Source: JAIBJN01 sp963784175 (GTDB taxonomy: Bacteria; Actinomycetota; Thermoleophilia; Gaiellales; Gaiellaceae). From it: a DNA stretch of 64,000 bases. Shown one piece after another: positions 50,286 through 57,306 of this stretch. The first letter of the stretch is position 1. Each line of letters begins with the position of its first letter. Below the pieces are notes generated by a model. The model saw only the letters and a list, made by a program, of their open reading frames with translations, searched no databases and was not told where the DNA came from. A program made the translations under genes and the position numbers. The stretch is from the NCBI GenBank assembly GCA_963784175.1, contig CAWAQJ010000012.1:1-64000 (forward strand). The letters run 5' to 3'.

Positions 50286-51148
50286 CCGAGCCCGTCCTTC
50301 AGCGCCTCGAGGTTCGCGCGCATGACCGTGAAGTAGTTCTCGCCGCGGTCCAGCTCTTCCTCGGTCAGCCCTTCGAGCGGGTTGAGGACGGCCGTCTCCG
50401 CACCGGCCTCGCGCGCGACCGTCTCGCCGATCTCCGGGGAGAGGAGCGGCTCGACGAAGACGGTGGTGACGCCGCGTTCGCTCACGAGCTCGGAGACGCG
50501 CGCCAGGTCCTGCGGGCTCGGCTCCGACTCGGGAGAGATGCCCGTGATGGGGATGACCTCGAGCCCGTACCGCTCGCCGAGGTAGCCGAAGGCGTCGTGG
50601 GCGGTCACGAGCTCCCTGCGCTCGCAGTCTGCGAGAGCGGCGCTGTACTCCCCGTCGAGCGCGCGCAGCTGGGAGGCGAGCTGCCGGGCAGGGGCCTCGC
50701 CTCCCAGCTCCGCGCCGATTCGCTCCACGACCTGGGCGAACCGAACGGGGTCGAGCCAGACGTGGGGATCGAGAGCATCCTCGTCGTCCTCCTCGCCTTC
50801 ACGGAGCTCAAGGCCCTCGAGCAGGTCGAGCGCCGTACCGTCGTCCTCGACGGCGTCCTCGAGCGAGGGCTGGAATCCCTGGCCGAGGTAGAGCACGAGG
50901 TCCGCGTCGCGGACACGCTCGACATCCCTGACCGAGAGCTCGACGTCGTGGGGCTCGGCTCCGGGAGGCGTGAGGTTCGTGACCTCCACACGGTCGCCCC
51001 CGATCTCGGCCGCCGCGAACGCAAGCGGATAGAAGCCCGCGACGACCTGCGTGCGGCCGTCGGAGGCGCTGGAGGCCTCGCCGCCGCAGGCGGCGACCGA
51101 CAGGCCGGCCAGGCCAAGAGTAAAGATGAGAACGATTCTCGTTACCAC
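50276..51148 (-). CDS. znuA: zinc ABC transporter substrate-binding lipoprotein
   Basis: A 290-residue cluster-9 binding protein. The GTG at 51148 starts a lipoprotein signal peptide (VVTRIVLIFTLGLAGLSVAA) with lipidated Cys21. Metal-site His residues are in GAEPHDVELS, DPHVWLDPVRF and LVTAHDAFGYL; the fourth ligand would be in TVFVEPLLSPEI. The loop before the second His is strongly acidic (LREGEEDDEDALDP) rather than His-rich as in most zinc-specific members. Upstream starts at 51187 and 51163 are less likely because they put 5-13 residues before the signal peptide and read through the promoter. Confidence 0.92.
   Translation of the reverse strand: MVTRIVLIFTLGLAGLSVAACGGEASSASDGRTQVVAGFYPLAFAAAEIGGDRVEVTNLTPPGAEPHDVELSVRDVERVRDADLVLYLGQGFQPSLEDAVEDDGTALDLLEGLELREGEEDDEDALDPHVWLDPVRFAQVVERIGAELGGEAPARQLASQLRALDGEYSAALADCERRELVTAHDAFGYLGERYGLEVIPITGISPESEPSPQDLARVSELVSERGVTTVFVEPLLSPEIGETVAREAGAETAVLNPLEGLTEEELDRGENYFTVMRANLEALKDGLGCR
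51128..51143. promoter_or_regulatory. Fur-family (Zur) box
   Basis: Two interleaved palindromes, GAGAACGATTCTC (51128-51140) and AACGATTCTCGTT (51131-51143), the arrangement of Fur-family 7-1-7 sites. It covers the first codons of znuA and the -35 region of the divergent regulator, so one bound repressor could shut both. Confidence 0.75.
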
Positions 51149-51157
51149 TAAGGGTGC

Positions 51158-51164
51158 TAGCATA
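51158..51164. promoter_or_regulatory. overlapping divergent -10 boxes of znuA and the zur-like gene
   Basis: TAGCAT on the plus strand (51158-51163) lies 6 bases before the GTG of the regulator; TATGCT on the minus strand (51164-51159) lies 10 bases before the GTG of znuA. The two boxes use the same bases, so only one polymerase can bind at a time. Confidence 0.6.
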
Positions 51165-51169
51165 GCCAG

Positions 51170-51595
51170 GTGCCCGAAACCGTGCAAGAGAGCGCGATCG
51201 AGCTACTCAGCGACGCCGGCGTCCGCCCCACGCGTCAGCGCGTGCGGGTGCTCGACGAGCTGATGAGCGAGCGGGACGACGTCACCGCCCAGCAGCTGCA
51301 CGACCGGCTCCGATCGCGCGGAGAGAAGCTCGGCCTTGCCACCGTCTACCGGACGCTCGGCCTGCTTGCAGAGGCCGGCGTCATCGACGCCCTCTCACAC
51401 CGTCCCGGCGAGCTCTGTTACCGCGTGTGCGGCCCGGGCCACCATCACCATCTCGTCTGCTCGAGCTGCCACCGCGTCGTCGAGCTCGCCGACTGCGAGC
51501 TCGATCCGTGGCTCGAGCGGATCTCGGAGGCGCACGGATTCGTCACCACCGGGCACCGCCTCGAGGTGTCCGGCCTCTGCGCCGCCTGTCGCTAG
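51170..51595 (+). CDS. zur: Fur-family zinc-responsive repressor (Zur-like)
   Basis: A 141-residue Fur-family regulator. The winged helix is in residues 10-80 (GVRPTRQRVRVLDELM, LATVYRTLGLLAEAGVID). The structural zinc site has Cys97, Cys100 (CSSC) and Cys137, Cys140 (CAAC); the sensor site includes the His cluster GPGHHHHLVC (91-94). With zinc bound it would repress the divergent transporter through the box at 51128-51143. Zinc rather than iron is inferred from the target operon. Start is GTG. Confidence 0.93.
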   Translation: MPETVQESAIELLSDAGVRPTRQRVRVLDELMSERDDVTAQQLHDRLRSRGEKLGLATVYRTLGLLAEAGVIDALSHRPGELCYRVCGPGHHHHLVCSSCHRVVELADCELDPWLERISEAHGFVTTGHRLEVSGLCAACR

Positions 51596-52585
51596 CTAGC
51601 GGCGCGCGACGATGACGAGCGCTGTGTCGAACCTGGGCAGATCGGCCGGGTTCTCGCCGGTGAGATAGGCCTGCAGCTGGTAGCGGCCTGCGGGCAGCTC
51701 TCTTCGGCTGAGCCGGACGATCTCGTTCGCGGCGAGACCCTCGTCGCCGAGAACCACCTTGCGGAGCTTCCCGCCGCGCAGCCGCTGAAGGCGCCAGTTC
51801 CACTCCTGAGCGTCGGTGTCGACCCCGAACGTGAGGAAGCCGCCCGGCCGAACGCGAAACACTCCCGCAGACAGCGTGATGTAGCGCAACTCGACCGTGT
51901 CCCGCTCGGACTCGGGAGAAAGGTTGCCGGCCTGGTCGCGGACACGCAGCGTCAGCCGATATCTACCGGGCGGCAGCAGCCGGTCGCCCACGGTGCCGTC
52001 CCAGATGACAGCGCTGCGGGCGCGACGAGGCGGCTTCTCGACCGCGAGCTGGTCACCGACGTACAGCAGCGGGCCCGCTGGGCCGTCTGCCCGATACGTG
52101 ACCCGGACGACGTCGGCACGGCTGTCCCCGTCAGGGGAAAACGCGATGGGATTGGCTTCCATGCGCACAACCTCGGGTGGCACCGTGTCGACGAAGATCC
52201 GGTTCGGGATCACGATCGCCCGCCGCTTGTCCTCGAACTCGACCTTCAGCCGGTACGGGCCGTCCGGAACGATCCGGCCCTCGTCGCTGCGGCCGTCCCA
52301 CTCGAAGGTGACGAGCCCCGGACGCACACGGCGCTCGCCGAGCGAGCGCACCGCCTCGCCGTCGGCATCGAGGATCTCCGCGTCCACCGTGTCGTTCACG
52401 CGGAAGCGCAGACGCAGCTTCGCGGTCTCGGTCGGGCACACGCAGACCGGCGAGAAGCTCTCCGGAAAGCGCGGGCCGACGACGGGCAGGCGCTCGAGCT
52501 TCAGCGACTCGGTCCACGCGAACGCGGCAGCAGTGGCCGCGATCAACGCGAGCGCGAGCACGGCGAGAAGCGTGGACCGACGCAC
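51596..52585 (-). CDS. exported protein with FlgD-Ig-like domains
   Basis: A 329-residue protein with an N-terminal signal anchor (LLAVLALALIAATAAAFAW) and two or three beta domains of the FlgD Ig-like type: FEWDGRSDEGRIVPDGPYRL, IWDGTVGDRLLPPGRYRLTL with VRDQAGNLSPESE, and a third near the end (RRELPAGRYQLQAYL). Asn/Asp-Gly turns of this kind are structural. The CVCPTET stretch offers two Cys outside the membrane. Function unknown; surface structural or adhesion roles are possible. Start is GTG, 6 bases after TACAAT. It ends directly beside the stop of the zur-like gene. Confidence 0.8.
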   Translation of the reverse strand: MRRSTLLAVLALALIAATAAAFAWTESLKLERLPVVGPRFPESFSPVCVCPTETAKLRLRFRVNDTVDAEILDADGEAVRSLGERRVRPGLVTFEWDGRSDEGRIVPDGPYRLKVEFEDKRRAIVIPNRIFVDTVPPEVVRMEANPIAFSPDGDSRADVVRVTYRADGPAGPLLYVGDQLAVEKPPRRARSAVIWDGTVGDRLLPPGRYRLTLRVRDQAGNLSPESERDTVELRYITLSAGVFRVRPGGFLTFGVDTDAQEWNWRLQRLRGGKLRKVVLGDEGLAANEIVRLSRRELPAGRYQLQAYLTGENPADLPRFDTALVIVARR

Positions 52586-52591
52586 CCAGCG

Positions 52592-52597
52592 ATTGTA
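52592..52597 (-). promoter_or_regulatory. -10 box, leaderless start of the FlgD-Ig-like gene
   Basis: On the minus strand TACAAT ends 6 bases before the GTG at 52585. Confidence 0.57.
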
Positions 52598-52624
52598 AGG
52601 ACGGCCCGAAGGCCGTCCCCCGTT

Positions 52625-53764
52625 CTACGAGGTCCGGTAGGCCTCGATGAGGATCTCGGCGACCTCGGGCCGCGTGAACTCCACCGGCGGAAGCTTGCCC
52701 TCCGAAAGGAGCTCGCGCACCTTCGTGCCCGAGAGGAAGACGTGATCGTCGCCTCCGTGCGGGCAGGTCTTCGGCGTCGCCATCTGGCCGCAGACCTTGC
52801 ACCAGAAGGAGTGCTCGAAGAACATCGGCTCGATGTCGAGCTCGTGCGGCTCGAACTCGTCGAAGATCAGCTGTGCGTCGTACGTGCCGTAGTAGCTGCC
52901 GACGCCTGCGTGATCACGGCCGACGATGAAGTGCGAGCAGCCGTAGTTCTTGCGGCAGATCGCGTGCCAGATCGCCTCGCGCGGGCCGGCGTAGCGCATG
53001 GCGGCCGGGAAGGCGGAGACCACGACGCGGTCGGCCGGGTAGTAGCCCTCGGTCAGGACGCGGTAGGCCTCGACCCGAACCTCCACGGGGACGTCGTCGG
53101 ACTTCGTCGCACCCACGAGCGGGTGGATGAGCAGTCCGTCGACCGTTTCGAGCGCGCACTTCGTCAGGTACTCGTGCGCCCGGTGGATCGGGTTGCGAGT
53201 CTGGAACCCGACCACACGCTTCCAGCCGCGCTCGGCAAAGAGGCCGCGCGTGTCGGCGGGGTCCTTGTGCAGCTCGGGGAAGCCGGGCTCGAGCCGCTCG
53301 AAGACCGTCACCGGGCCGGCCAGGTACGAGCCCTCCTGTGCGTAGAGCTGCGCAACGCCGGGATGCTCTCCATCCGCGGTCCGGAAGCACTGCTCCGCCT
53401 CGCGCTCCTTGTCGTAGGAGTAGACGTCCTCGACCTCGAGGACGGCCAGCGGCCGGCCGTTCTCGTCGGCGAGCGCCACGCGGTCGCCCTTCGGCGCCTC
53501 GGCGACCGACAGGCAGACCGGAAGCGCCCAGGGAAGCCCGCCGGCGAGCCGCATCGACTCGACGACGCCGTCGTAGTCCTCCTTGCCCATGAAGCCCGTC
53601 AGCGGCGAGAGGGCACCGGAGGCGAGCATGTCCAGGTCGGCCAGCTCGCGAGCGGTCAGCGTGACGACCTCGAGCGAGTCGACGTCGCCGGGGCGCTCGC
53701 CCGCCCGCGGCACCAGAGTGCCGCCGTGCGGGGCGATGAGCTGGTCGGTGGTGACGGCGCTCAC
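52625..53764 (-). CDS. sat: sulfate adenylyltransferase (ATP sulfurylase)
   Basis: A 379-residue single-chain ATP sulfurylase: ATP plus sulfate gives APS and pyrophosphate. N-terminal PUA-like part (ELADLDMLASGALSPLTGFM), then the nucleotidyltransferase core with GFQTRNPIHRAHEYLTKCAL (QxRNP and HxxH motifs), VGATKSDDVPVEVR and FIVGRDHAGVGSYYG. A zinc-type Cys cluster CKVCGQMATPKTCPHGG is present as in several bacterial and archaeal enzymes. No kinase domain is fused; it is the separate gene just upstream. GTG start overlaps that gene by 4 bases. Confidence 0.96.
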   Translation of the reverse strand: MSAVTTDQLIAPHGGTLVPRAGERPGDVDSLEVVTLTARELADLDMLASGALSPLTGFMGKEDYDGVVESMRLAGGLPWALPVCLSVAEAPKGDRVALADENGRPLAVLEVEDVYSYDKEREAEQCFRTADGEHPGVAQLYAQEGSYLAGPVTVFERLEPGFPELHKDPADTRGLFAERGWKRVVGFQTRNPIHRAHEYLTKCALETVDGLLIHPLVGATKSDDVPVEVRVEAYRVLTEGYYPADRVVVSAFPAAMRYAGPREAIWHAICRKNYGCSHFIVGRDHAGVGSYYGTYDAQLIFDEFEPHELDIEPMFFEHSFWCKVCGQMATPKTCPHGGDDHVFLSGTKVRELLSEGKLPPVEFTRPEVAEILIEAYRTS

Positions 53765-54360
53765 GCGCGCACCTCGGAGCCGACCAGGCCGAGCTCCTCG
53801 AGCTTCTGGACGACGATCCGGGCGCTCTCCTCGGGGGACTGCGCCTCGGTGTCGACCACGATCTCGGGGCTCTCCGGCGCCTCGTACGGGTCGTCGACGC
53901 CGGTGAAGCCCTTGATCTCGCCGGCGTAGGCCTTGGCGTAGAGACCGTTGGTGTCGCGGCGCGCGCACTCCTCGACCGACGCGTTCACGTAGACCTCGAC
54001 GAACGGGCCGAACTCCTCCACCAGGTCGCGCGCCTTCTGGCGCGTCTCGACGTAGGGCGAGATGGCGGCGGTGATGGCGGTGCCGCCGTGGCGCGTGATG
54101 CGCGAGGCGACCCAGCCGATGCGCTCGATGTTGGTGTCGCGGTCTTCCTTTGAGAAGCCGAGGCCCTTCGAGAGGTGCGTGCGGATCGTGTCGCCGTCGA
54201 GATACTCGACGACGTGGCCGCGCTCGTCGAGCGCGGGGCCCACGAGGTGGGCGATCGTGGTCTTGCCGGAGCCCGAGAGCCCCGTGAACCAGAGCGTGAA
54301 CCCGCCTCCGCGGGCGCGCTCGGACTCGGGGTGCTCGTGGGCGAAGATGTTGTCGGTCAT
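53761..54360 (-). CDS. cysC: adenylylsulfate kinase
   Basis: A 199-residue APS kinase: APS plus ATP gives PAPS. Walker A is GLSGSGKTT (residues 27-35), the APS-binding segment is LDGDTIRTHLSKGLGFSKED with DRDTNIERI, and TAAISPYVETRQKARDLV carries the active-site Ser. VNASVEECARRDTNGLYAKA and GFTGVDDPYEAPESPEI complete the family pattern. PAPS is the donor for sulfotransferases such as the two in this window; the APS reductase next door does not need it. Overlaps both neighbours by four bases. Confidence 0.96.
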   Translation of the reverse strand: MTDNIFAHEHPESERARGGGFTLWFTGLSGSGKTTIAHLVGPALDERGHVVEYLDGDTIRTHLSKGLGFSKEDRDTNIERIGWVASRITRHGGTAITAAISPYVETRQKARDLVEEFGPFVEVYVNASVEECARRDTNGLYAKAYAGEIKGFTGVDDPYEAPESPEIVVDTEAQSPEESARIVVQKLEELGLVGSEVRA

Positions 54361-55067
54361 CGGTCTCCTTCTGAGGTTTCTTCCACGTGGATCCCACACT
54401 CCAGCTTGTCGGAGCCGGCCCAGCGGCCTGCGCGCTCCTCCTCGTCCGGCTTCGTGGGCCGGGTGCAGGGCATGCAGCCGATCGAGCGGTAGCCGGCGTC
54501 GTGCAGCGGGTTGTACGGAATCTCGTTGGTCATGATGTAGCGCCAGACGTCCTTCTCTGTCCACTCCGCGAGGGGCTGGACCTTCCAGACGCCGTAGCGG
54601 TCGGAACGCTCGAGCTTCTTCGCGTTCGCGCGTGACGGCGACTGCTCCCGGCGGATGCCGGACACCCACGCATGGTAGGGCTCCAGCGCCCGAATGAGCG
54701 GCTCGACCTTGCGGATGTGGCAGCAGTGGTCGGGCTTCGACTCCCAGAGGTTCGGGCCCTCGACCTTGTGCTGCTCCGCGATCGTCATCACCTCGGGGAC
54801 GATCAGGGTCAGCCCATAGCGCTCGACGAGCCGCTCCCGCGTCTCGTAGGTCTCCTTGAAGAAGAGGTGCGTGTCGAGCTCGACGATGTCGACGTCGAGC
54901 CCGAGCTCGGAGATCATGTGCACGAGCACGGAGGACTGCTTCTGCCACGAGCACGAGATGCAGAGGCTCTCGCCGAACTCCTCGAAGGCCCACCCGAGGA
55001 CCTCCTCGGCGGTCATGGCCTCGATCTGTGCGTCAGTCCGGGAGAGCTGCTGCAGGCTCGCGGTCAC
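54357..55067 (-). CDS. cysH: adenylylsulfate (APS) reductase, assimilatory
   Basis: A 236-residue reductase of the CysH family. The iron-sulfur motif is present: Cys115-Cys116 in KPDHCCHIRKVEP and Cys198, Cys201 in SIGCMPCTRP. This [4Fe-4S] signature marks enzymes that use APS rather than PAPS. The catalytic Cys is Cys224 in KLECGIH. WQKQSSVLVHM and ELDTHLFFKETYETRE bind the nucleotide. It releases sulfite, using thioredoxin. GTG start lies inside the end of the ComA-like gene (35-base overlap), behind a GGAGG site. Confidence 0.95.
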   Translation of the reverse strand: MTASLQQLSRTDAQIEAMTAEEVLGWAFEEFGESLCISCSWQKQSSVLVHMISELGLDVDIVELDTHLFFKETYETRERLVERYGLTLIVPEVMTIAEQHKVEGPNLWESKPDHCCHIRKVEPLIRALEPYHAWVSGIRREQSPSRANAKKLERSDRYGVWKVQPLAEWTEKDVWRYIMTNEIPYNPLHDAGYRSIGCMPCTRPTKPDEEERAGRWAGSDKLECGIHVEETSEGDR

Positions 55068-55842
55068 GGAGGAGCACCTCCCTCAGCGTGTCGGCCCGGA
55101 GCCCCAGCCGGAGCGTCTCGAGCGGGATGACCTCGTCGGGCGGGATATTCCCGAGATTCACCTCGGGGCCGAGCTTGCGCACGAACCAGGCCTGCGAGCT
55201 CTTCTGCGGCGCCTCGAAGAGGATGTCGGCGGGGTCGATCTCGTGGACGATCTCGTCGATGAGGCCGGTGCGCATCTCGCCGGTCGGCCGGTAGATACCG
55301 GCGGTGCCGCCCTCGCGGCCCTCCGTGATCACTTTCCAGGCGCCCGCGTCCAGCTCCTCGCGGATCCACTCGACCCACTGGTACGGCGCGTAGACGACCT
55401 CCTCGTCCTTCGAGCCCACCTCGGACATGACGACGAAGTCGCGGGCGAGATCGGCGATCAGCTCGAGCTTGCGCTCGCGCGGGATGTCGATCGTCCCGTC
55501 CGAGACCTCGACGTGCGAGAGGCGGTTCTCGGCCAGCCAGCTCTTGTACTCGTCGAGCTTGTCCTTTGCGATGACGGCCTCGAAGAGCGTGCCGCCGCAG
55601 ACGACGGGCGTCTCGAACGACCGGAAGAGCGCGATCTTCTTCTCGAGGTTGTTCGTGACGTAGGACGTGCCCCAGCCGAGCTTGACGATGTCGACGTACT
55701 CGCCGGCGGTGTCGAAGAGGCCCTCGATGTCGCGGAGGTTCATCCCCTTGTCGATCACGTGGGTGAGGCCCTTCGTGCGCGGCTTGGGCGAGCGCGCCGG
55801 CACGTCGAGGAACCCGTTGGGGCCGTGGCTAGAGCCGGGCAT
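55033..55842 (-). CDS. comA: ComA-like phosphosulfolactate synthase
   Basis: A 269-residue TIM-barrel protein of the ComA family. Conserved segments are DIVKLGWGTSYVTNNLEKKI, TPVVCGGTLFEAVI, HVEVSDGTIDIPRERKLELI, FVVMSEVGSKDEEVVY and GPEVNLGNIPPDEVIPLETL. In methanogens ComA adds sulfite to phosphoenolpyruvate, giving phosphosulfolactate on the way to coenzyme M; bacterial relatives are less understood. Here it sits directly before APS reductase, the sulfite source, which supports the same chemistry. No ComB or ComC is in the window. It overlaps the fumarase beta-subunit gene by 14 bases. Confidence 0.88.
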   Translation of the reverse strand: MPGSSHGPNGFLDVPARSPKPRTKGLTHVIDKGMNLRDIEGLFDTAGEYVDIVKLGWGTSYVTNNLEKKIALFRSFETPVVCGGTLFEAVIAKDKLDEYKSWLAENRLSHVEVSDGTIDIPRERKLELIADLARDFVVMSEVGSKDEEVVYAPYQWVEWIREELDAGAWKVITEGREGGTAGIYRPTGEMRTGLIDEIVHEIDPADILFEAPQKSSQAWFVRKLGPEVNLGNIPPDEVIPLETLRLGLRADTLREVLLRDREPAAALPD

Positions 55843-56413
55843 AGAGATCCTCCAATCGCTTCTTCGCCTGTTCCTGCACGTCGTGGTAGAGCGAGGTGCC
55901 GTGCGAGTCGATCGCCACGGTCAGCGGGCCGAAGTCCTTGACCCGGAACTTCCAGAGGCACTCGGGCATGAGCTCCTCCCAGTAGACCTCCTCGATCTCC
56001 TCGATCTGGGTGGTCTCGAGCGCCGCCGCCCCGCCGACGATGGCGAAGTAGACCATTCCGAGCCGCTTCATCGGCTCGATCGCCTCGTCGGGGAGCCCGC
56101 CCTTGCCGCAGATGGCGCGCACGCCGTGGTCGCGGCCGAGCGGCTCGGTGAAGCGCACCATGCGCGCGCTCGTCGTGGTGCCGATGCAGACCTTCTCGTA
56201 CTTGCCTTCGGCCACCTTGCGCACGCCCGGGGCCGTGTGGAGCAGGAAGGCGCCGTTGAGGTCCATGGGCGGCTCGACTCCCTGGTCGAAGATGCGCACC
56301 TGCGTGCGGTCGCGGATGCCGATGATGTGCCCGTCGACGAGCACCTCGTCGCCGGCACGCAGCTCGCGGATGGCCTCCTCGGACGCGGGGAAGGTGACGC
56401 GATGCTCGGCCAT
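55829..56413 (-). CDS. class I fumarate hydratase (or tartrate-dehydratase-like), beta subunit
   Basis: A 194-residue protein matching the C-terminal/beta part of iron-sulfur hydro-lyases: AGDEVLVDGHIIGIRDRTQV, FLLHTAPGVRKVAEGKYEKV, GTTTSARMVRFTEPLGRDHG with ICGKGGLPDEAIEPMKRLG, and VKDFGPLTVAIDSHGTSLYH. Together with the alpha subunit it would interconvert fumarate and malate or act on a related 2-hydroxy acid. ATGA-type overlap with the alpha gene. The unusual sulfur-operon setting leaves the true substrate open. Confidence 0.93.
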   Translation of the reverse strand: MAEHRVTFPASEEAIRELRAGDEVLVDGHIIGIRDRTQVRIFDQGVEPPMDLNGAFLLHTAPGVRKVAEGKYEKVCIGTTTSARMVRFTEPLGRDHGVRAICGKGGLPDEAIEPMKRLGMVYFAIVGGAAALETTQIEEIEEVYWEELMPECLWKFRVKDFGPLTVAIDSHGTSLYHDVQEQAKKRLEDLYARL

Positions 56414-57306
56414 CAGGCTTCCCTGTCGTAGTCGACGACGCCGTCGGCGCTCACGTGCGCGGAGGCCCGGCGCGCTGCCCAGCACTGGTAGTTGACGGCG
56501 ACCGGGTTGAGGGTCATGTGCGTGTCGGCGTGCTCGATGTGGCACTGCAGGACGGTGACGTCCCCGCCGAGGCCCATCGGGCCGATGCCGGTCTCGTTGA
56601 GCAACCCCTTGAGCTCGTCCTCGAGCTCGGCCACGAGCGGGTCGGGGTTGCGCGTCCCGACCGGGCGGGCGATGGCCTCCTTGGCGAGATGCATCGCGTA
56701 GTCGGCCGACCCGCCGATCCCGACGCCGACGATCCCGGGCGGGCACGGCTTGCCGCCGGCGCCCACGATGGAGTCGAGCACGAAGCGCTTGATCCCCGCG
56801 ACGCCGTCGGCGGGCGTGCACATCTTCAGGAAGCTCATGTTCTCCGAGCCGGAGCCCTTGGGGACGCACTTGACGTCGAGGCCGTCCCAGCCCTGGACGA
56901 AGTCCCAGTGGACGATGGGGACGCGGTAGCCGACGTTCTGGCCCGTGTTCTCGCGCGTGAGCGTGTGCACCGTGTTCGAGCGCAGCGGATGCTCGACCGT
57001 CGCGCGCTCGGTGCCGTCGTACAACGCCTCGTAGATGCGGGCCGGGTGGAGCGGGAAGTGCTCGCCCACGCGGCAGTAGTAGACCGCGATGCCGGTGTCC
57101 TGGCACACGAGGTTCTTCTCGTCCTCGGCGACCTGGACGTTCTTGAGGATCGTCTGGAGCACGCGCTGCCCGGGGACGGACGTCTCCGTCTCGGCGGCGT
57201 CCGCGAGCGCGTCACGGAGGTCCTGCGGGATGTCCTTCAGGGACCAGACGTAGAGGTACGCCGCGGCGTCCTCGACGACCTTCTGGAGATCGGTGGCGAC
57301 CGCCAT
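56413..57306 (-). CDS. class I fumarate hydratase (or tartrate-dehydratase-like), alpha subunit
   Basis: A 297-residue iron-sulfur subunit. The three cluster Cys are Cys68 in NLVCQDTGIAVYY, the Cys of FLKMCTPADGVAG and the Cys of GGKPCPPGIVGVGIGG. VHTLTRENTGQNVGYRVPIV and LGGDVTVLQCHIEHADTH are further marks of the oxygen-sensitive class I hydro-lyases. Its partner is encoded directly downstream, and the flavoprotein upstream ends at its first base. Most such two-subunit enzymes are fumarases or L-tartrate dehydratases. Confidence 0.94.
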   Translation of the reverse strand: MAVATDLQKVVEDAAAYLYVWSLKDIPQDLRDALADAAETETSVPGQRVLQTILKNVQVAEDEKNLVCQDTGIAVYYCRVGEHFPLHPARIYEALYDGTERATVEHPLRSNTVHTLTRENTGQNVGYRVPIVHWDFVQGWDGLDVKCVPKGSGSENMSFLKMCTPADGVAGIKRFVLDSIVGAGGKPCPPGIVGVGIGGSADYAMHLAKEAIARPVGTRNPDPLVAELEDELKGLLNETGIGPMGLGGDVTVLQCHIEHADTHMTLNPVAVNYQCWAARRASAHVSADGVVDYDREA

